Source: Marchantia polymorpha subsp. ruderalis
Taxonomy: Eukaryota > Streptophyta > Marchantiopsida > Marchantiales > Marchantiaceae
Length of the DNA stretch: 64,000 nt
Reading direction: 5' to 3'
NCBI GenBank assembly: GCA_037833965.1
Contig: AP031357.1
Span: 17,132,001-17,196,000, forward strand
Made by a program: the position numbers and the translations under genes. Below are positions 11,010 to 22,931 of this stretch, piece after piece. The notes under the pieces were generated by a model that was given only the letters and a program-made list of their open reading frames with translations, was not told where the DNA came from and searched no databases. Each line of letters starts with the position of its first letter. Positions within the stretch are counted from its first letter, which is position 1.

Positions 11010-14000
11010 ATGGCGTCGACGAACGAGGACAAGGATCCTCCTCGGAATTGGCAGCTCTTCTCTGACCCTCCTCCCCCCGAAGCCGCTCACCAAAATCTTC
11101 CGCTGCTGACCAGTCTTCTCTCCGGCTTCAAACACCACATCTGTCGCAACGCCCTTTCTGCCTTCCACCTCGTTTGCCACAACCGTAAGGCCTCATCGCC
11201 TGGTCTGGATGTCAGTTTTTTGTTGAGGATTCATTTGTGGTCCTTTCGGTGTACATATTTGTACCCGTCGTAAGTTCTCGGAATAGAGCTGATAGACAGC
11301 TCACGTGCATGATATGCGAGGAACATACAACGCTTGGAAGGTGTTCTCATTGCTTGTTGCTATATAATCATGCCGAGGAATTTGCTGAGTTTGTCATTAT
11401 CTGTCACAATTGTTGCTGATGAGCGAAGGGTTCAATTTTGGACTCATTGAGTAAAGGATCACAGCTGGCTGTATTGTTATTATCTCTTCAAACGTTACGC
11501 AGTGGTTGAGGCTAATCTGTGAGAGTTGTACAAAGTCCTGGTCTAAGGGCCCCTGGTTCTTGCATTTGAGAATTTCGTGCATTGAATCCGCTAGCAACTG
11601 CTTGATTTTGTCTCATGTCTGTGTGTTTATTTCAGGTGATAACTCAACAAAGTTTCAAAACTCCTGTAACCGACAGCTTCTTATCACGTATTTGCCGTCA
11701 CAGAAGCTTTCCTTTTCGTCCAGATCGCCCTGGGGAACAATTCCTACTGCTTCCCTTCTTGGAGCACCTGGCAAGGTTTCTCCAGCTCAACCCTCAACGA
11801 CTGATGAATCTACTTCAACCGCCGTTGATGGCACTGTGCCTGCTTCAAGCACAGGACCCGCCTTTATTGGGCAGGTATTTACCATGTGCGACGCATCCAG
11901 GAGGGGACTCATAGCTGTGCGACCTGTCGATTCCCCAAAGACGAAGAAGATTCCTTATTTGCCCGCTTTCCTCTCTTCGTAAGCTCACTCCTGACCTACT
12001 GCAAGGCATCTACCACAACGTAGTTCTTCTGAGTTCCTCGAATTCTTCAACTTTCTATATCGTAGCTCATTATTAATCGTACAATTTGGACAATACGTAG
12101 GGCAGTTAACATGATGTGGCCCTTTGCGCATTCCTGCGTAACACGAATCTGCTGCACTTCTGTCGTGGTTTTTGAAGTCCAGGACTACTTTATTCTACGT
12201 TGTCTAAAACACTTCGGTGCTTAGAGTCGATCCATGCTTAGAAGTGCGGAGTGTGATCATAAGCAAGGGTCAGCTTGCGTCAAAGGTGGACCAGAATTTT
12301 GATGTTGTATATGACTGTGACGAGCAGGAAGCTGGGTGAGTGGGTGGACAAGGCGATCGGGCATGTCAACAAAGAAGACATGAAAGGTCCAATTTTCCGG
12401 TTCTACTTCGACAAAGAGGATGCCAGTAAGGAATCGTTTTCTTGCCTTGTTTTTCTTTATATTTGTACGTGAGATTATTGTCTGGTTCTGATTTGACCGC
12501 TGTTGTGTAGATACATATGTCAAACAGCTAGGCCTAGCTGGCAGCATGGTTGGTTCGTGTCCCTTAGATGCTGCGTACAAGTATTTTAAGGTACGTCAAG
12601 CAGAACAAATTACCTCTCCCGGCCGGAGCACCCAAATTTGTTTCTTTAATTGCTCACGTTTATCTGGTGATCTCAATGTTACCCTTGAGATGTCTTCACT
12701 TATTACGTCCTAAGTTTCATGGATGCGATTGGTAATCAATGCCGGAGTTTTGTATCTGTCTAGACCAAGGGAAGCTGTGTTTTGTTAGCTTACTAACAGT
12801 TCATCGAAGACTGGGTGGGTGCACGTTGTATCCGAAATGGTGTAACCTCAGTTAAATGTTTGAAATGTATAGACCACTCCGTTTAAAAAAGTGGGTTTTG
12901 TCAGGCTTATCACAAGTAGGGATTCAGTGAGTAATGGTTGAGGGAAGACCAGACTCTACTGTATTAATGTTTAAAGTTGTGAATACACGTTTTATAATGG
13001 CTTAAGGCTCCTTGGATGAGATAATGAAAATTATTTGCACTACACGACTAACTATGGATCATACTGCAGACCCGAGAAGTTAAACGAGTGAGAAGAAATA
13101 GCCCTAACTTTGACGTTTGTAAAGAACCAACAGACCTGAACTACTTGGAATAAGTATTATTTTAAATTTATTTTTTCCTTCTCAAAAGAATTTTTCCTTC
13201 TCAAAAGCCAAGAGAATAAACTCTCTACCTATGAGACGTACTTTTTGACATTTATTGTCTTCCCAGTCAATAAATATATGATTGCTGATTATTTTGGGAG
13301 AACACTTCGAACATACTAGCTGAAATCAACAGATATTATGGAAATGATATAATATACTGGTTTGAACGGATTACAACTTTCTTTGGAAATTGGTTTCTTT
13401 CCAATTAAAGATCCTCGATGGGCTAGCTTGGTTCCGAATGTATGTCATCCTGTAGTTTACTGTCTGTTCCGTTCTGCAGTATATCTTGGCTCCTGGAAGT
13501 TCATGTAAAAATCCTCATCGAATTATACGGTGATCCCGCTGTCCAAGGATTGCTCGACTTTAGTTTTGGGACAAGAAGATATTCTTGGGTTGGGCCAGTT
13601 GCAGGGCAGTACGAGGTCAACTTAGCTGTTATGTGGAGTAAATTCGTGGAGAAAGAAGCAGTGTCCTTTGCAACTTGAGTTATAGATGCAACCAATTGTT
13701 TCTCAGAGGAACTTTACTGGGAGGAAGTGAAGGACAAATCAAACCTCTCCCTAGCTACGCTGTACCTCGAATATACATAATACTTGATGGTATTGGATAT
13801 GTTCTTTGTTCCTGAAGGATGCTTGTAGGATGAAATAATATCCTCAATCTCTAATTTCTTCCTCGAGGGCGATCCGTGCATGAAGTCGGCTCAGTTTAAA
13901 CTCCGTATGCTGTTACCCATCCTAATTATAAGAAGAGCAATTTAGGGAACCATTCCACGACTTACACACTGTAGCAGTGAGGACGTAACTCCTGTTCCTA

Positions 14001-17000
14001 GTGGATGGAATGCAGCTCTCTTTTGGCACAGAGAGCGAAAGTGCTTCATAGCCTGCTCTGCTGCTGGAGTCGGAGCTGCTTACGGTAAATACTAGTCTAT
14101 ATGCATATCTCAAACGAGCAGCCTTTCTTTCTTCCTTTCGACTACCGATGAGTTGATGAACTTCTTGTGGTTGTCACTTGGATAGTCCGAAGTAATCTTA
14201 ATGACAAGAGTTATGTCCGTATAGGAGAGACCCTCTTATATCTCAAGGAGGCTTCCCTCCTTTCCTTCCACGTCTTCGTCCCCTGCCATGTGCTATTCTT
14301 TCGCCACTTTAGCTCTTCGTATAAGCAGCGGTTAGACTGGGCACGGGTCAACGAGATATGACTTGCACATGCACTAAGTACGATAACAAAGTTCCTATCT
14401 CATTCACGTAGCACAAGACTCACCACATACACAGACTTTTACATTCAACTTTGGCACTTCGGATCACGATTGACACTGTTTCCTTTGTAACATCAGGAAG
14501 GAAGAAAAAGGTCAGGCTCTTAACTAGACTTAATTCGGAGCCTGACCACCCTCTCGAATTCTGGACTAGCAGTTCGAGATTATGAAGATAACTTACTCAC
14601 TGTTGATGCTTTCACGTAAGCCAGAAATATGCATATATATTGTCTTGATTCACTGAAAGATTTACGGGGAAACTCCGATGTAAAGCGCATTTTTTACGTC
14701 TGTCTTTTGCAGGGAAAGCCTCCAATGTTCAGATTTATGCCTGATAAGAAGCAGGTACTTTTTAAGAATCTTCTTGTTTTACAGAGGATATGCCGCTGTT
14801 GCTGTTTTCTGCTGATGCTTTGTTGATCACTCTTGTTTTTTGGGGTCAATTTAGACTCAATACTGTTCATGCAAAACTTGTCTCCACTTTTTTTTCTTGC
14901 TGAGGTTGTTAATATCCATGTTGGTGCTTTGCAGGTCAAGGTAGCCAAGAAGTTGCTTCGTGACGATCAAGGTAGAACTGCTGCTCGAATGTTCAGAGGT
15001 GTACCTGTGTTCACAGCACGAAACTTGACTATTGCCATGTCAACTCCTTCTGGTGTCCGATGGTATGTGTGCTCTGACAAGTGACTGCACAATCTTCGAG
15101 CATTTTGTCTCATGTTTTTCTACCCTGAGAAATGAAGAAAACAATTAGGGTTGTTAATCCCGCCTTGCTATTTTGATTGTATCTGTTCGTATCTTTAATT
15201 TGAGCTTGCTCGATTTCGCCTACCTTTGATCTGAATGACAGTAGTTCTCTTGTTCCCGTTCTTTCTGTTCTGTTCGAATTCTGGAGTCAATGTGTATGTA
15301 ATATGCCAGAATTGCTCTCGCACATGGTGATCAAGGTTAATTAATATTAATGCCCTGACCTTTAAGACTGGTGAAGACACTGTTCTATGTGAATACGCCA
15401 TCAACAGGTCACTGTATCACCTACAGATGACAGAATGTTTTGAACTGTATCCCAGCCCCTTGTATCCGTGTTCACTGGCATGAAACAAGAAACTCAGCAA
15501 TGTCAAATCTTTGCGCAGGTTTACGCCCTATTTTTTCGACAAGCAACACCTTGACAAATTGATTGGGCACTCCGTCGATCATTATTATCATATGCTTATC
15601 CATGCTCGAAGAATGCAGCGACATAGTCAGATTGCTGATGACATGTCAGGAGATCAGCCAGAAGATGATCCGGATGGTTTGATGGATCCTCCAGAGGTGT
15701 TCTACACTTCAATCTCGCTGATTTTTTTAACGTAGTAATTGTCGATTGTTACTGTTCAAACCGCCTCTAGCTGGGATGGAACGTTCCAGTCTTATCAGAG
15801 TAGGATGGGAGACACCATTTCTCTAGCAGATTGAGTTTTTGTCTTGAGTAATGTGTGGATGTTGAAAAAATTCTAACCCACTCGAGTTGGAGCAGGTTCA
15901 AGAGTTTATGGAGGAAATGGGCCAAGGTGGAAATCCCATATTCGATTCGGTGCTGCTGAAAGCAGCGGAAGTACAATTTCATGACATGGTAGACAATGTG
16001 ATTTTGGGCAATAGACTTAGTCGTCAATTGGCCGGTCTTCAGCCTAGTTTTCCGGTCCTGGTTGACTCGTTCGAGAGAAGGTAAACATGGTGTTTCACTC
16101 TAACGGTTTTTCTTATCACTGCTGATGATTATGGAGAGAATCATCGGTTGAAGTCGGTTGTCATGTGTTCTGGGGGATCGTTTCAGACATACCTTCCTAA
16201 TCTGTTTTGAATGTATGCTGCAAAGGCTAGTATTTTGTACCTTCTATGGACCTGCTTTTTTCTTACTGGGGGAATTGAGATTTTAGTGGATTCGGAAGAA
16301 GATCATCCCGGATCTCCCCACGTTAATCATACGACTTGAATGGTATAAGTGGCAAGAAGTCCTATAATGGTCGGGTCACATCGTCCTTTGTTTTTCTCCT
16401 GTGTGTTGTGGATACGATCTGACCTGGAGTGGATCGTATTCCAAACTAGGGCTGCGGCTGCCGAAGCCGACCTGAGCGACGGACCCAGAAGCAGTATAGC
16501 TAATACGCAGCTTCGATCGAAGGTTGAAGACGCCACGCGTTCTAGAGATTCTGGACATAGCGACGATGGTAGTAGCTCTACTTCTGGGAGAGATTCAGCT
16601 GACATTGGATTTTCCGACGGAAGAGTTCAAAAAAACGAACGGGCTGCCAAGACTCCTTTTCAACTTTTTGGCAGAAATTGGGGTTTCCACCTTCAAGGTG
16701 GGCGGAAACGACAAGTACCTGAAGAAGACCCTGCTGACGAGAAGCTACAGGCGGAAGGGACAGCGGACAATCTAGGTTCAAGGTAACTTTTTGTAAACTG
16801 TCCTTTCTACGCGAAATGCTTTCCATACATGTAAAGGCCTTATGTTTGGGTCTATTATTGTTGTTAACTTCTACTAGCACCTTGCAGACAGTGCGTCTTC
16901 AAGTCATTACAGGCAAAAGCTAATATGTACAGGGAAGGTGTATCTTGTTTGAAAACTTTGTTGTTTCCTTCCTTAGGTGCACAGAGACAGCAGTAAGGAA

Positions 17001-17262
17001 GGAGGAGCCTATCGAGAGAATGCAGCCCAAGTTGACTATGATGGGCATAGCGATGACCGAACCAGATAACGACATGACTGATGCAGTTCTACAGAAAGCT
17101 ATGGCCGCAGCAGCTAAAGATATTGAAAACAGAGTGCGTAAAGGAGAGGGCTCAGGAATAGAACATGGTCCTCTTTTCATTGCCGATTTAGGTGGCCCTC
17201 CAGAAATATGGGGACGAGATGCTTCGTCTTTTCAAGGGTGGGATAGTGATGACAATGAATGA
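11010..17262 (+). CDS. Tic22-like family protein (chloroplast import-related), ten exons, complete
   Basis: Exons: 11010-11184, 11636-11978, 12328-12425, 12511-12590, 14713-14754, 14935-15062, 15519-15696, 15896-16080, 16450-16782, 16977-17262. All junctions are GT-AG and phases join to one 615-residue frame. Recognisable blocks in order: AFIGQVFTMCD (about 134-144), GPIFRFYFDKEDA, GSCPLDAAYKYF, PPMFRFMPDKKQ, GVPVFTARNLTIA, TPYFFDKQHLD, DPPEVQEFMEEMG and FPVLVDSFERR (ending near 410). This is the pattern of the larger plant Tic22-like proteins (Arabidopsis At5g62650 type), not of short Tic22. A serine/acid-rich linker (exon 9) and a conserved end with PKLTMMGIAM and GPLFIADLG follow. Tic22 relatives act in the chloroplast intermembrane space during protein import; the role of this longer class is less certain. 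Intron 4 (12591-14712, 2.1 kb) holds no recognised gene. The next gene is convergent. Confidence 0.88.
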
Positions 17263-18537
17263 TCATTTCCACATGAAAGTCAGGCGTTGATCACTCTTAA
17301 CCTATCTGCTCATCCTTCAGGAAGTCAAGCCCACGTTGTATCAGTATTTTGTGAACTCCATAGGTTTTGTAGTCTGGCATATCGGCTCCAAAACCGCTTC
17401 TCAGAAAGTGCTTACTCAGTGCAAAAGTACCAAGTTTTTGCTCTATAGGAATGATCTTGTGACGTATTACTTGCAACTTTAGAGGTATTGTGTATATTGG
17501 TTTGGTTAGGTCATTTCTAAGGTCATTTGCCTGCTGAGGTGTTTATAGGTAATTTGACGGTAAGTTAAAATTTAGAAAATATCAACTCTTGTCAACCCAG
17601 TCAACAAGGTTTTTTCTGACCAAGCTACTATCACCGAGTGGCATGAACTGGAAGAGGTTGATTTTGGCGATGTTTCTCAAATGTCAAAGGTTCGTCTTTG
17701 CTGCCAAGCTTTTCAGCATCTTAAGGCCTCCTCCAAGTGCTGGGAGTTTATGACTTTACGCTTTGAAAAAAGCTATGCAGTGAGGAATATTTCCAAGGCC
17801 AGGAGGTACCAAATTGTAATTGTATAATTGTTCTTAGTATCCAGATCTCGGAGGAATATATATTTGTGCCAGTCACTCGCCTTAGTCATTTGGTGAGTTC
17901 GGGCTTGCCTTGATCCGCTCGTTTGAATCTTATCAGTAGTAAACGCATTTTATTAAGTCACTCTAAGTTTCCAGTTAACAATGCTTCGCTCGATGATCTC
18001 ATACAACTCTGCCTATGCTCTTCAATCTCATAGAATTCTGCTTATGCTCTTCCATGATGTTTTCAACTGAGCAGTGATGCCTAAAGTGGATGGAAAAAAA
18101 CAGGTACTTGGATTAGCTATTTGTTTGCAAATGTAAATTTTATTTGATGAGAATGTTGAGTTTGGTATATTCAGTCCTAATCATGAGCTCTAGTTAGAAA
18201 CAAAGGGTAGTCATATTACTTCTCTACTCTACTTTTTTTCTGTAGGTTCTCATCGCCTTTAGTAGAAGCTCACTGGAAGACGATCTGCAACAGAAATCTT
18301 CATGGCTGTATTGATGACAGTCATTGTACTGACAATCTTTCCGTGACATTCAAATCTCGTACTTCAAATTGTAACCAATAATCATGCTTCAAGTCGCAAT
18401 CATGTGTATGTATACTTTCACAACAAGCAGATTGTCAGCGACGAAGATTTTCTGATAACGTAACCTTGGCTTGAAAACACTTCTATATCGACTTCTCCGT
18501 CGAATTACCTTAGCATTGTCTGTGTAGTATGGTAACA
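17263..18537. other. Intergenic region between two convergent genes
   Basis: About 1.3 kb between the stop of the Tic22-like gene and the stop of the XS-RING gene, so it must hold both 3' untranslated regions. No repeat or further exon was recognised. Confidence 0.6.
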
Positions 18538-21500
18538 CTACATGTAAAGTTTTGGGATGGCTTTCGGTTTCGTTGACAGTCTAACCCTACAAATAGGACA
18601 CAATCTGGTCTTTTGATAAATATCAACGGCACATTTTAAGCAGATCTTCGCATGGCCACAAGGTTGCATGAGGGCTCTCGTAGCTTCCTCCCCGAAGTCT
18701 AAGAAACACACTGAACATTCCTGCTAAAATGACATTGAAACGTATGGATCGAACTTCTTGTTAGTAAATCACCCGGAATGTCGTGTAGAACTCATCCCAT
18801 ATATCCCCATCTAAGTTTGCATCAAGTTGTCTCCGACGTAGACTGAAAACTGTTTAATTAAACGATTGATATGAGAGTGCAATGACACACTCCAATGTAG
18901 ACTGAAAACTGTTTAATTACACGATTGATGTGAGGGTGCAATGACACATACTGCGTGTGCGCTTTGTGAATGTAGTCAAGTCTTACAAATAATGTTTTGG
19001 ATACTCGTGTTCAACCATGCACATACTTTTGCAAAAGGTGGGTCAAGAAGTAACATACCGATAATGTTTCCGTTGATGTAGAAAGAATCTTTGCCTCGCT
19101 CTCAAGTTTCTCCTTCTCTTGTTTCGCACTCTCGGCTGATGCCTTCAAGGCGGTTTGTTTTCTAAGCCATTCCATAAGGATTTCTTGACGCATTTTATTG
19201 AAATCTTCCACGAGCTGTATATAACATATACAAGTTTCATGTAGGTCAGAAACCATTGGATAGAGAATAAAGACCAATCTAATTGAGGTTCTCCTCAGCT
19301 TACCATGTTTAAAACGCTCCAATAATAGTAAGTGAGAAGATTGTATTATTCACTAAGTATTACAATACTTATCTCCTACTAAGATGATAATTACAAAGGA
19401 AGAGTTTTATAATTACGAAGTATAAACTTATATCCATCTCATACTTTGTTTAAGATGGTCCAAAAGTGTAAAGGAGAAGATTGTGTTCGTTCAGCACTAG
19501 TTGGTACAATGATTTTAGACTATAAATAAAATAGAATGTAAAAGCCAACAGTAGTTGGTACAATGAATTTAGACTATAAATAACATAGAATGTAAAAGCC
19601 AACACGATTAGAACAAATATATTGACATAGATTGGTGGTAAAAGCTTCTCTATCATCAACATCCTCGACCAGTGTAGATGGACTAGTTGGAACAATGATT
19701 TCACATTATAAATGATATAGAATGGAAAAGCCAACACGATTAGAATAAATATATTGACATAGATTGGTGGTAAAAGCTTCTCTATCACCAACATCCTCGC
19801 CCTGTGAGATGACTCGACTAAACATTTTTTAATGTGTTATAATGAGATGATTACATGCATGATGGATATGGCTGACTCAGATAAACAAACCTTCATCTTT
19901 TGAGCTTCATGCTTCTCCAACATATTACGCTCCATATTATGTGCTACTTCATTAAACTGTTCTTCCCTTTGCTTGATGACGGCATATGCTTCTTCCCGTC
20001 TTCTTGCAATTTCCCGTTCTTTCCCAAGTGCTTTCTGAGCTCTGTTTCCAAATCAATGACAAAGATCATCAATTCTGAAAAGCAAAACATTTATCAACTG
20101 CATTAGAAAGACTGGTTGGACTACACACATTAGAAAAACTTCTCACATTGGTGATACTTACATTTTCTGGGTACTCTTTCCATATCTACTTACATATATA
20201 TTACTATATTTCTATTTTACTTACATGTGTTTTTCTAACTCTTGTGTAATATTTGCAACCTGAGACCTCATGGTTTCCACCTCTTTGTTCCTCTCGATCC
20301 TCTCTTTCAACAGTTGTCTTTCATTACTCTCGAATAGTGCCCGAATCTTTCCTTCTCGAGCTAATCGTTCCTCTTCCATCCGCCATATATCACTCTTGAA
20401 TTGTGCGTCCATCAATTTCAGCTGACATTTGCAACCACAATATCAACTACTGAAATGTAGATCACATCGTAGCTGCTGATTAATATTAGACAAAAGAACC
20501 GCATGCTGAAAGCTAAATAAAAAAGAAGGTTTTGTGTGTCAATATTAGACAAATGAATCACATGATAAAACCTAAATAAGAAAGAAGGCTATGTGTGGCA
20601 AGGGATCTTTTTGACCTACGTATAGTTTATCAATATGAATGAGATAACGGATGGATGAGTGGGTAACCGCACCTGCTCTGCATGTCTGTATGAGATATAT
20701 TCTTCACGTTGTTTTTGTTCTTGCAAACCCATCTCAGCTTCTTTTAGCTGCAGAGATAGTAATGCCTTACTTGATTTGAATCTCTGATGGCTCTCAGCTA
20801 TCTGATCAACCTCCACCAATTTAGCTTTTAGTTTGGCTTTTTCCCTTTCATGTTCCTGCGAATAAAACATTCCAGATTAAAGAAAACCATTGCAGAAGTG
20901 TCTTCTAGTGGGAATAGTCTAGAGCATCAAAATGTTGCGTACTCAGTATTGGTAGGAGATATTATAAGTGAAGCAAAACTCAACAGTCTGACAGTCTATC
21001 TATCGCAACGTAGAAGTTGATAGTGAGTTTAGTGTATTTAGCTCAATCTTAGATGAAGCTTTGAACATACTGTTCACGAATGGATGACAATTGCAGAAAA
21101 AAATCCATAATAAGTCCAGTATACAGAATGATGATTGTGTAAGGAGTTCGACCTCCTTAGATTTCTTGGACACAATCTTCAGTATCTCCCTTCTATTTTC
21201 TGCAGACCAGTTGATAAGTTTCTTGTGGGGATCAATGTTGATCATGTCCGATGGCTCAGCTAGATGACCAACCGGAACTCCAGGATCCATGGGCCATGAG
21301 TACAGATGTGGGTGCTGTACACTAAAAGGTCCCACTCCTCCCATGGCTGCTCTCGTGTTGTACCTAGGAGCGGATATATGAACGTTGGTAGGCATTTGAG
21401 AGGACAGCAGCTTAGCCAAACTCTCGACAAGCAGCTTTGCATTCAACAGTCCTAATTCTGAAGCAGGGAACATGACCAACATCCTGCCAGGTTTACCATC

Positions 21501-22931
21501 TGTGTTTTCACGGAGGGTCTTCTCTACATCCATAGTTTTAAACAAAGGAACATGGATATCGAGGCTTTCCTTATCCTTCATATTTGTAATAATGACTAGA
21601 GGAGGCCATACAATTAACTCCTCTGCCAATTTCCCACTATCGATCAGAACTGCCTTTTCTTCGGAGCGTTGATCATCAATAAGTCTAGGTCCCCTCTTCA
21701 GATGATCTGAAAGTGCTCTGTAATAAGCTCGATGCTGGACTAGTCTCCTCTTTTTAAACTTATCTGCATGTTGAAGGAGAGCTGTCCAACCCTTCAGTCT
21801 TTGGGGAAATGGACAGATCATGCACGCTTTCTCCTCCTTGTCCAACTGCCAGTTTTCATCCACGCCCATCTGGTTCATGAATTTCCTAACCTTCGGGAAT
21901 AATTCTTGATATGTTCTGTCCACTCTGACCATGAAGTCTTCATCCGTTTCATCTTCCAATTCGCTGTCATCTTCATCATTGTCTGCTTCTTCATCGTCAT
22001 CCCTTCTCCTCCGGGGATTCGAAGGCTGCTGGTGACGTAGAGATTTGGAGTTCGCAAAAGGATCTTTCACTGGAGGTGGTTTGTAAGAGTAGTCGATACT
22101 CCCAGGAATAAATAAATAAGTTGATGGCTTAATATCTTGCTCATCGTCTGAGTCGTCCAAGATACTACAAGAGAATGTTGGGGGAATAATACTGGTGGAT
22201 ACAGTTTTCGTAGCCACCTTGGTCTCTTCTGGTTCAATCCGATCGATTTTGGGAATCTCGGTGAAACACCTATGGGGTGACTTTCTCAAGGGAGAACTCT
22301 GCGACTCTGGTTTTGAAAGAAATTGCTCTTTAAGGGATGCAGGAGAAATGTCCAATCCAGGGGGTTGGGGCTCAGATGCAGACAGCTTTAGAGGTTGATG
22401 AGATGGGGCTACAAATGGGGTGTAATGCATCGGAGCCGAACGACTGGGTTGTGAAGAGGAGTGTGGGTAAGGAGTCAAGGGCAGCGGAGGATGGACAGGA
22501 AGGTTGAGCAATTGATGCTGTATTGGAAGCAGATTCAATGCCATCGGTGGATTTGGTAAAAGGCAAAGTTGAAACACTGATGGATGGGACAGAGTGGGGA
22601 CAGGTACAGGTACTGGGAGATGCTGGATAGGTGGTTGAGGTGTAGTAGGGTGAGGAACAGCAGTATTGGTCGGATGAGCAAGAGCATGAATCACAGGTGG
22701 TGGTGGTGGTGGAGTCTGCATCTGGTACTCTACTTGACGGTACAGAATAGGATGTGACATCTGAACTGACAGTGGCGGAGGACCAGGAGGCAAGGGTGGA
22801 GGGAGTGGCCTTGATGGAGGCCTAGGTGTTCTCAGAAGACCACCCCAGTCGGGCATAGGATGAGTTCCAAGCTGGTGCATAACTGGTACCCTCTCATGGG
22901 GCCCTCGGAATCTTGAGTCCAAGGCGCTCAT
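18538..22931 (-). CDS. XS-domain, coiled-coil, RING-finger protein (SGS3/IDN2-related), six exons
   Basis: Exons in transcript order: 22931-21153, 20855-20673, 20421-20225, 20041-19891, 19214-19059, 18720-18538. Phases join to one 882-residue frame; the first donor (GAG|GTCGAA) is weak, the others good. Residues 1-200 are proline-rich and 309-332 very acidic. An XS-type zinc finger follows, with C370-x2-C373, H388 in LLQHA and H400. The XS domain starts at ELIVWPPLVIITN (about 438-450) and runs to about 515. Residues 594-822 form a long charged coiled coil. The end is a RING finger with C824, C827, C843, H845, C849, C852, C863 and C866 (PCGH, CPICR). XS proteins of the SGS3/IDN2 type bind RNA duplexes with 5' overhangs in plant RNA silencing; RING fingers recruit E2 enzymes. 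SGS3/IDN2 proteins usually end in a coiled coil or XH domain, so the RING is the odd part. TAG directly before the ATG may be the acceptor of a 5'UTR intron. Confidence 0.82.
18838..18955. repeat. 59-bp tandem duplication in the last intron of the XS-RING gene
   Basis: Copies at 18838-18896 and 18897-18955 share GTAGACTGAAAACTGTTTAA, ACGATTGAT and GAGTGCAATGACACA with only a few differences. They lie in the intron between exons 5 and 6 (18721-19058). Confidence 0.75.
19500..19796. repeat. Tandem repeat block in intron 4 of the XS-RING gene
   Basis: Units begin with GTTGGTACAATGA at 19500 and 19554 and GTTGGAACAATGA at 19686. The last two carry the same long tail (AAAGCCAACACGATTAGAA, CATAGATTGGTGGTAAAAGC, TTCTCTATCA, CAACATCCTCG) with few differences, giving a ~132-bp period plus a shortened first unit. 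Open frames across it are repeat translations. Confidence 0.75.

Noticed and set aside
10350-11180. 276-codon minus-strand frame and overlapping + frames before the Tic22-like gene
   Set aside because: Low-complexity Arg/Ser/Pro translations of a CpG island on both strands. The spliced Tic22-like start at 11010 explains the locus better.
12275-12472. Reading exon 3 of the Tic22-like gene from an upstream ATG, or through VDQNFDVVYDCDEQEAG
   Set aside because: That frame ends in a stop; the acceptor GAGCAG|GAAG at 12328 restores the exon-2 phase and gives the conserved KLGEWVDKAIG reading.
19450-19794. 114-codon minus-strand frame with repeated hydrophobic segments resembling membrane helices
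   Set aside because: It is a translation of the intronic tandem repeat in the XS-RING gene.
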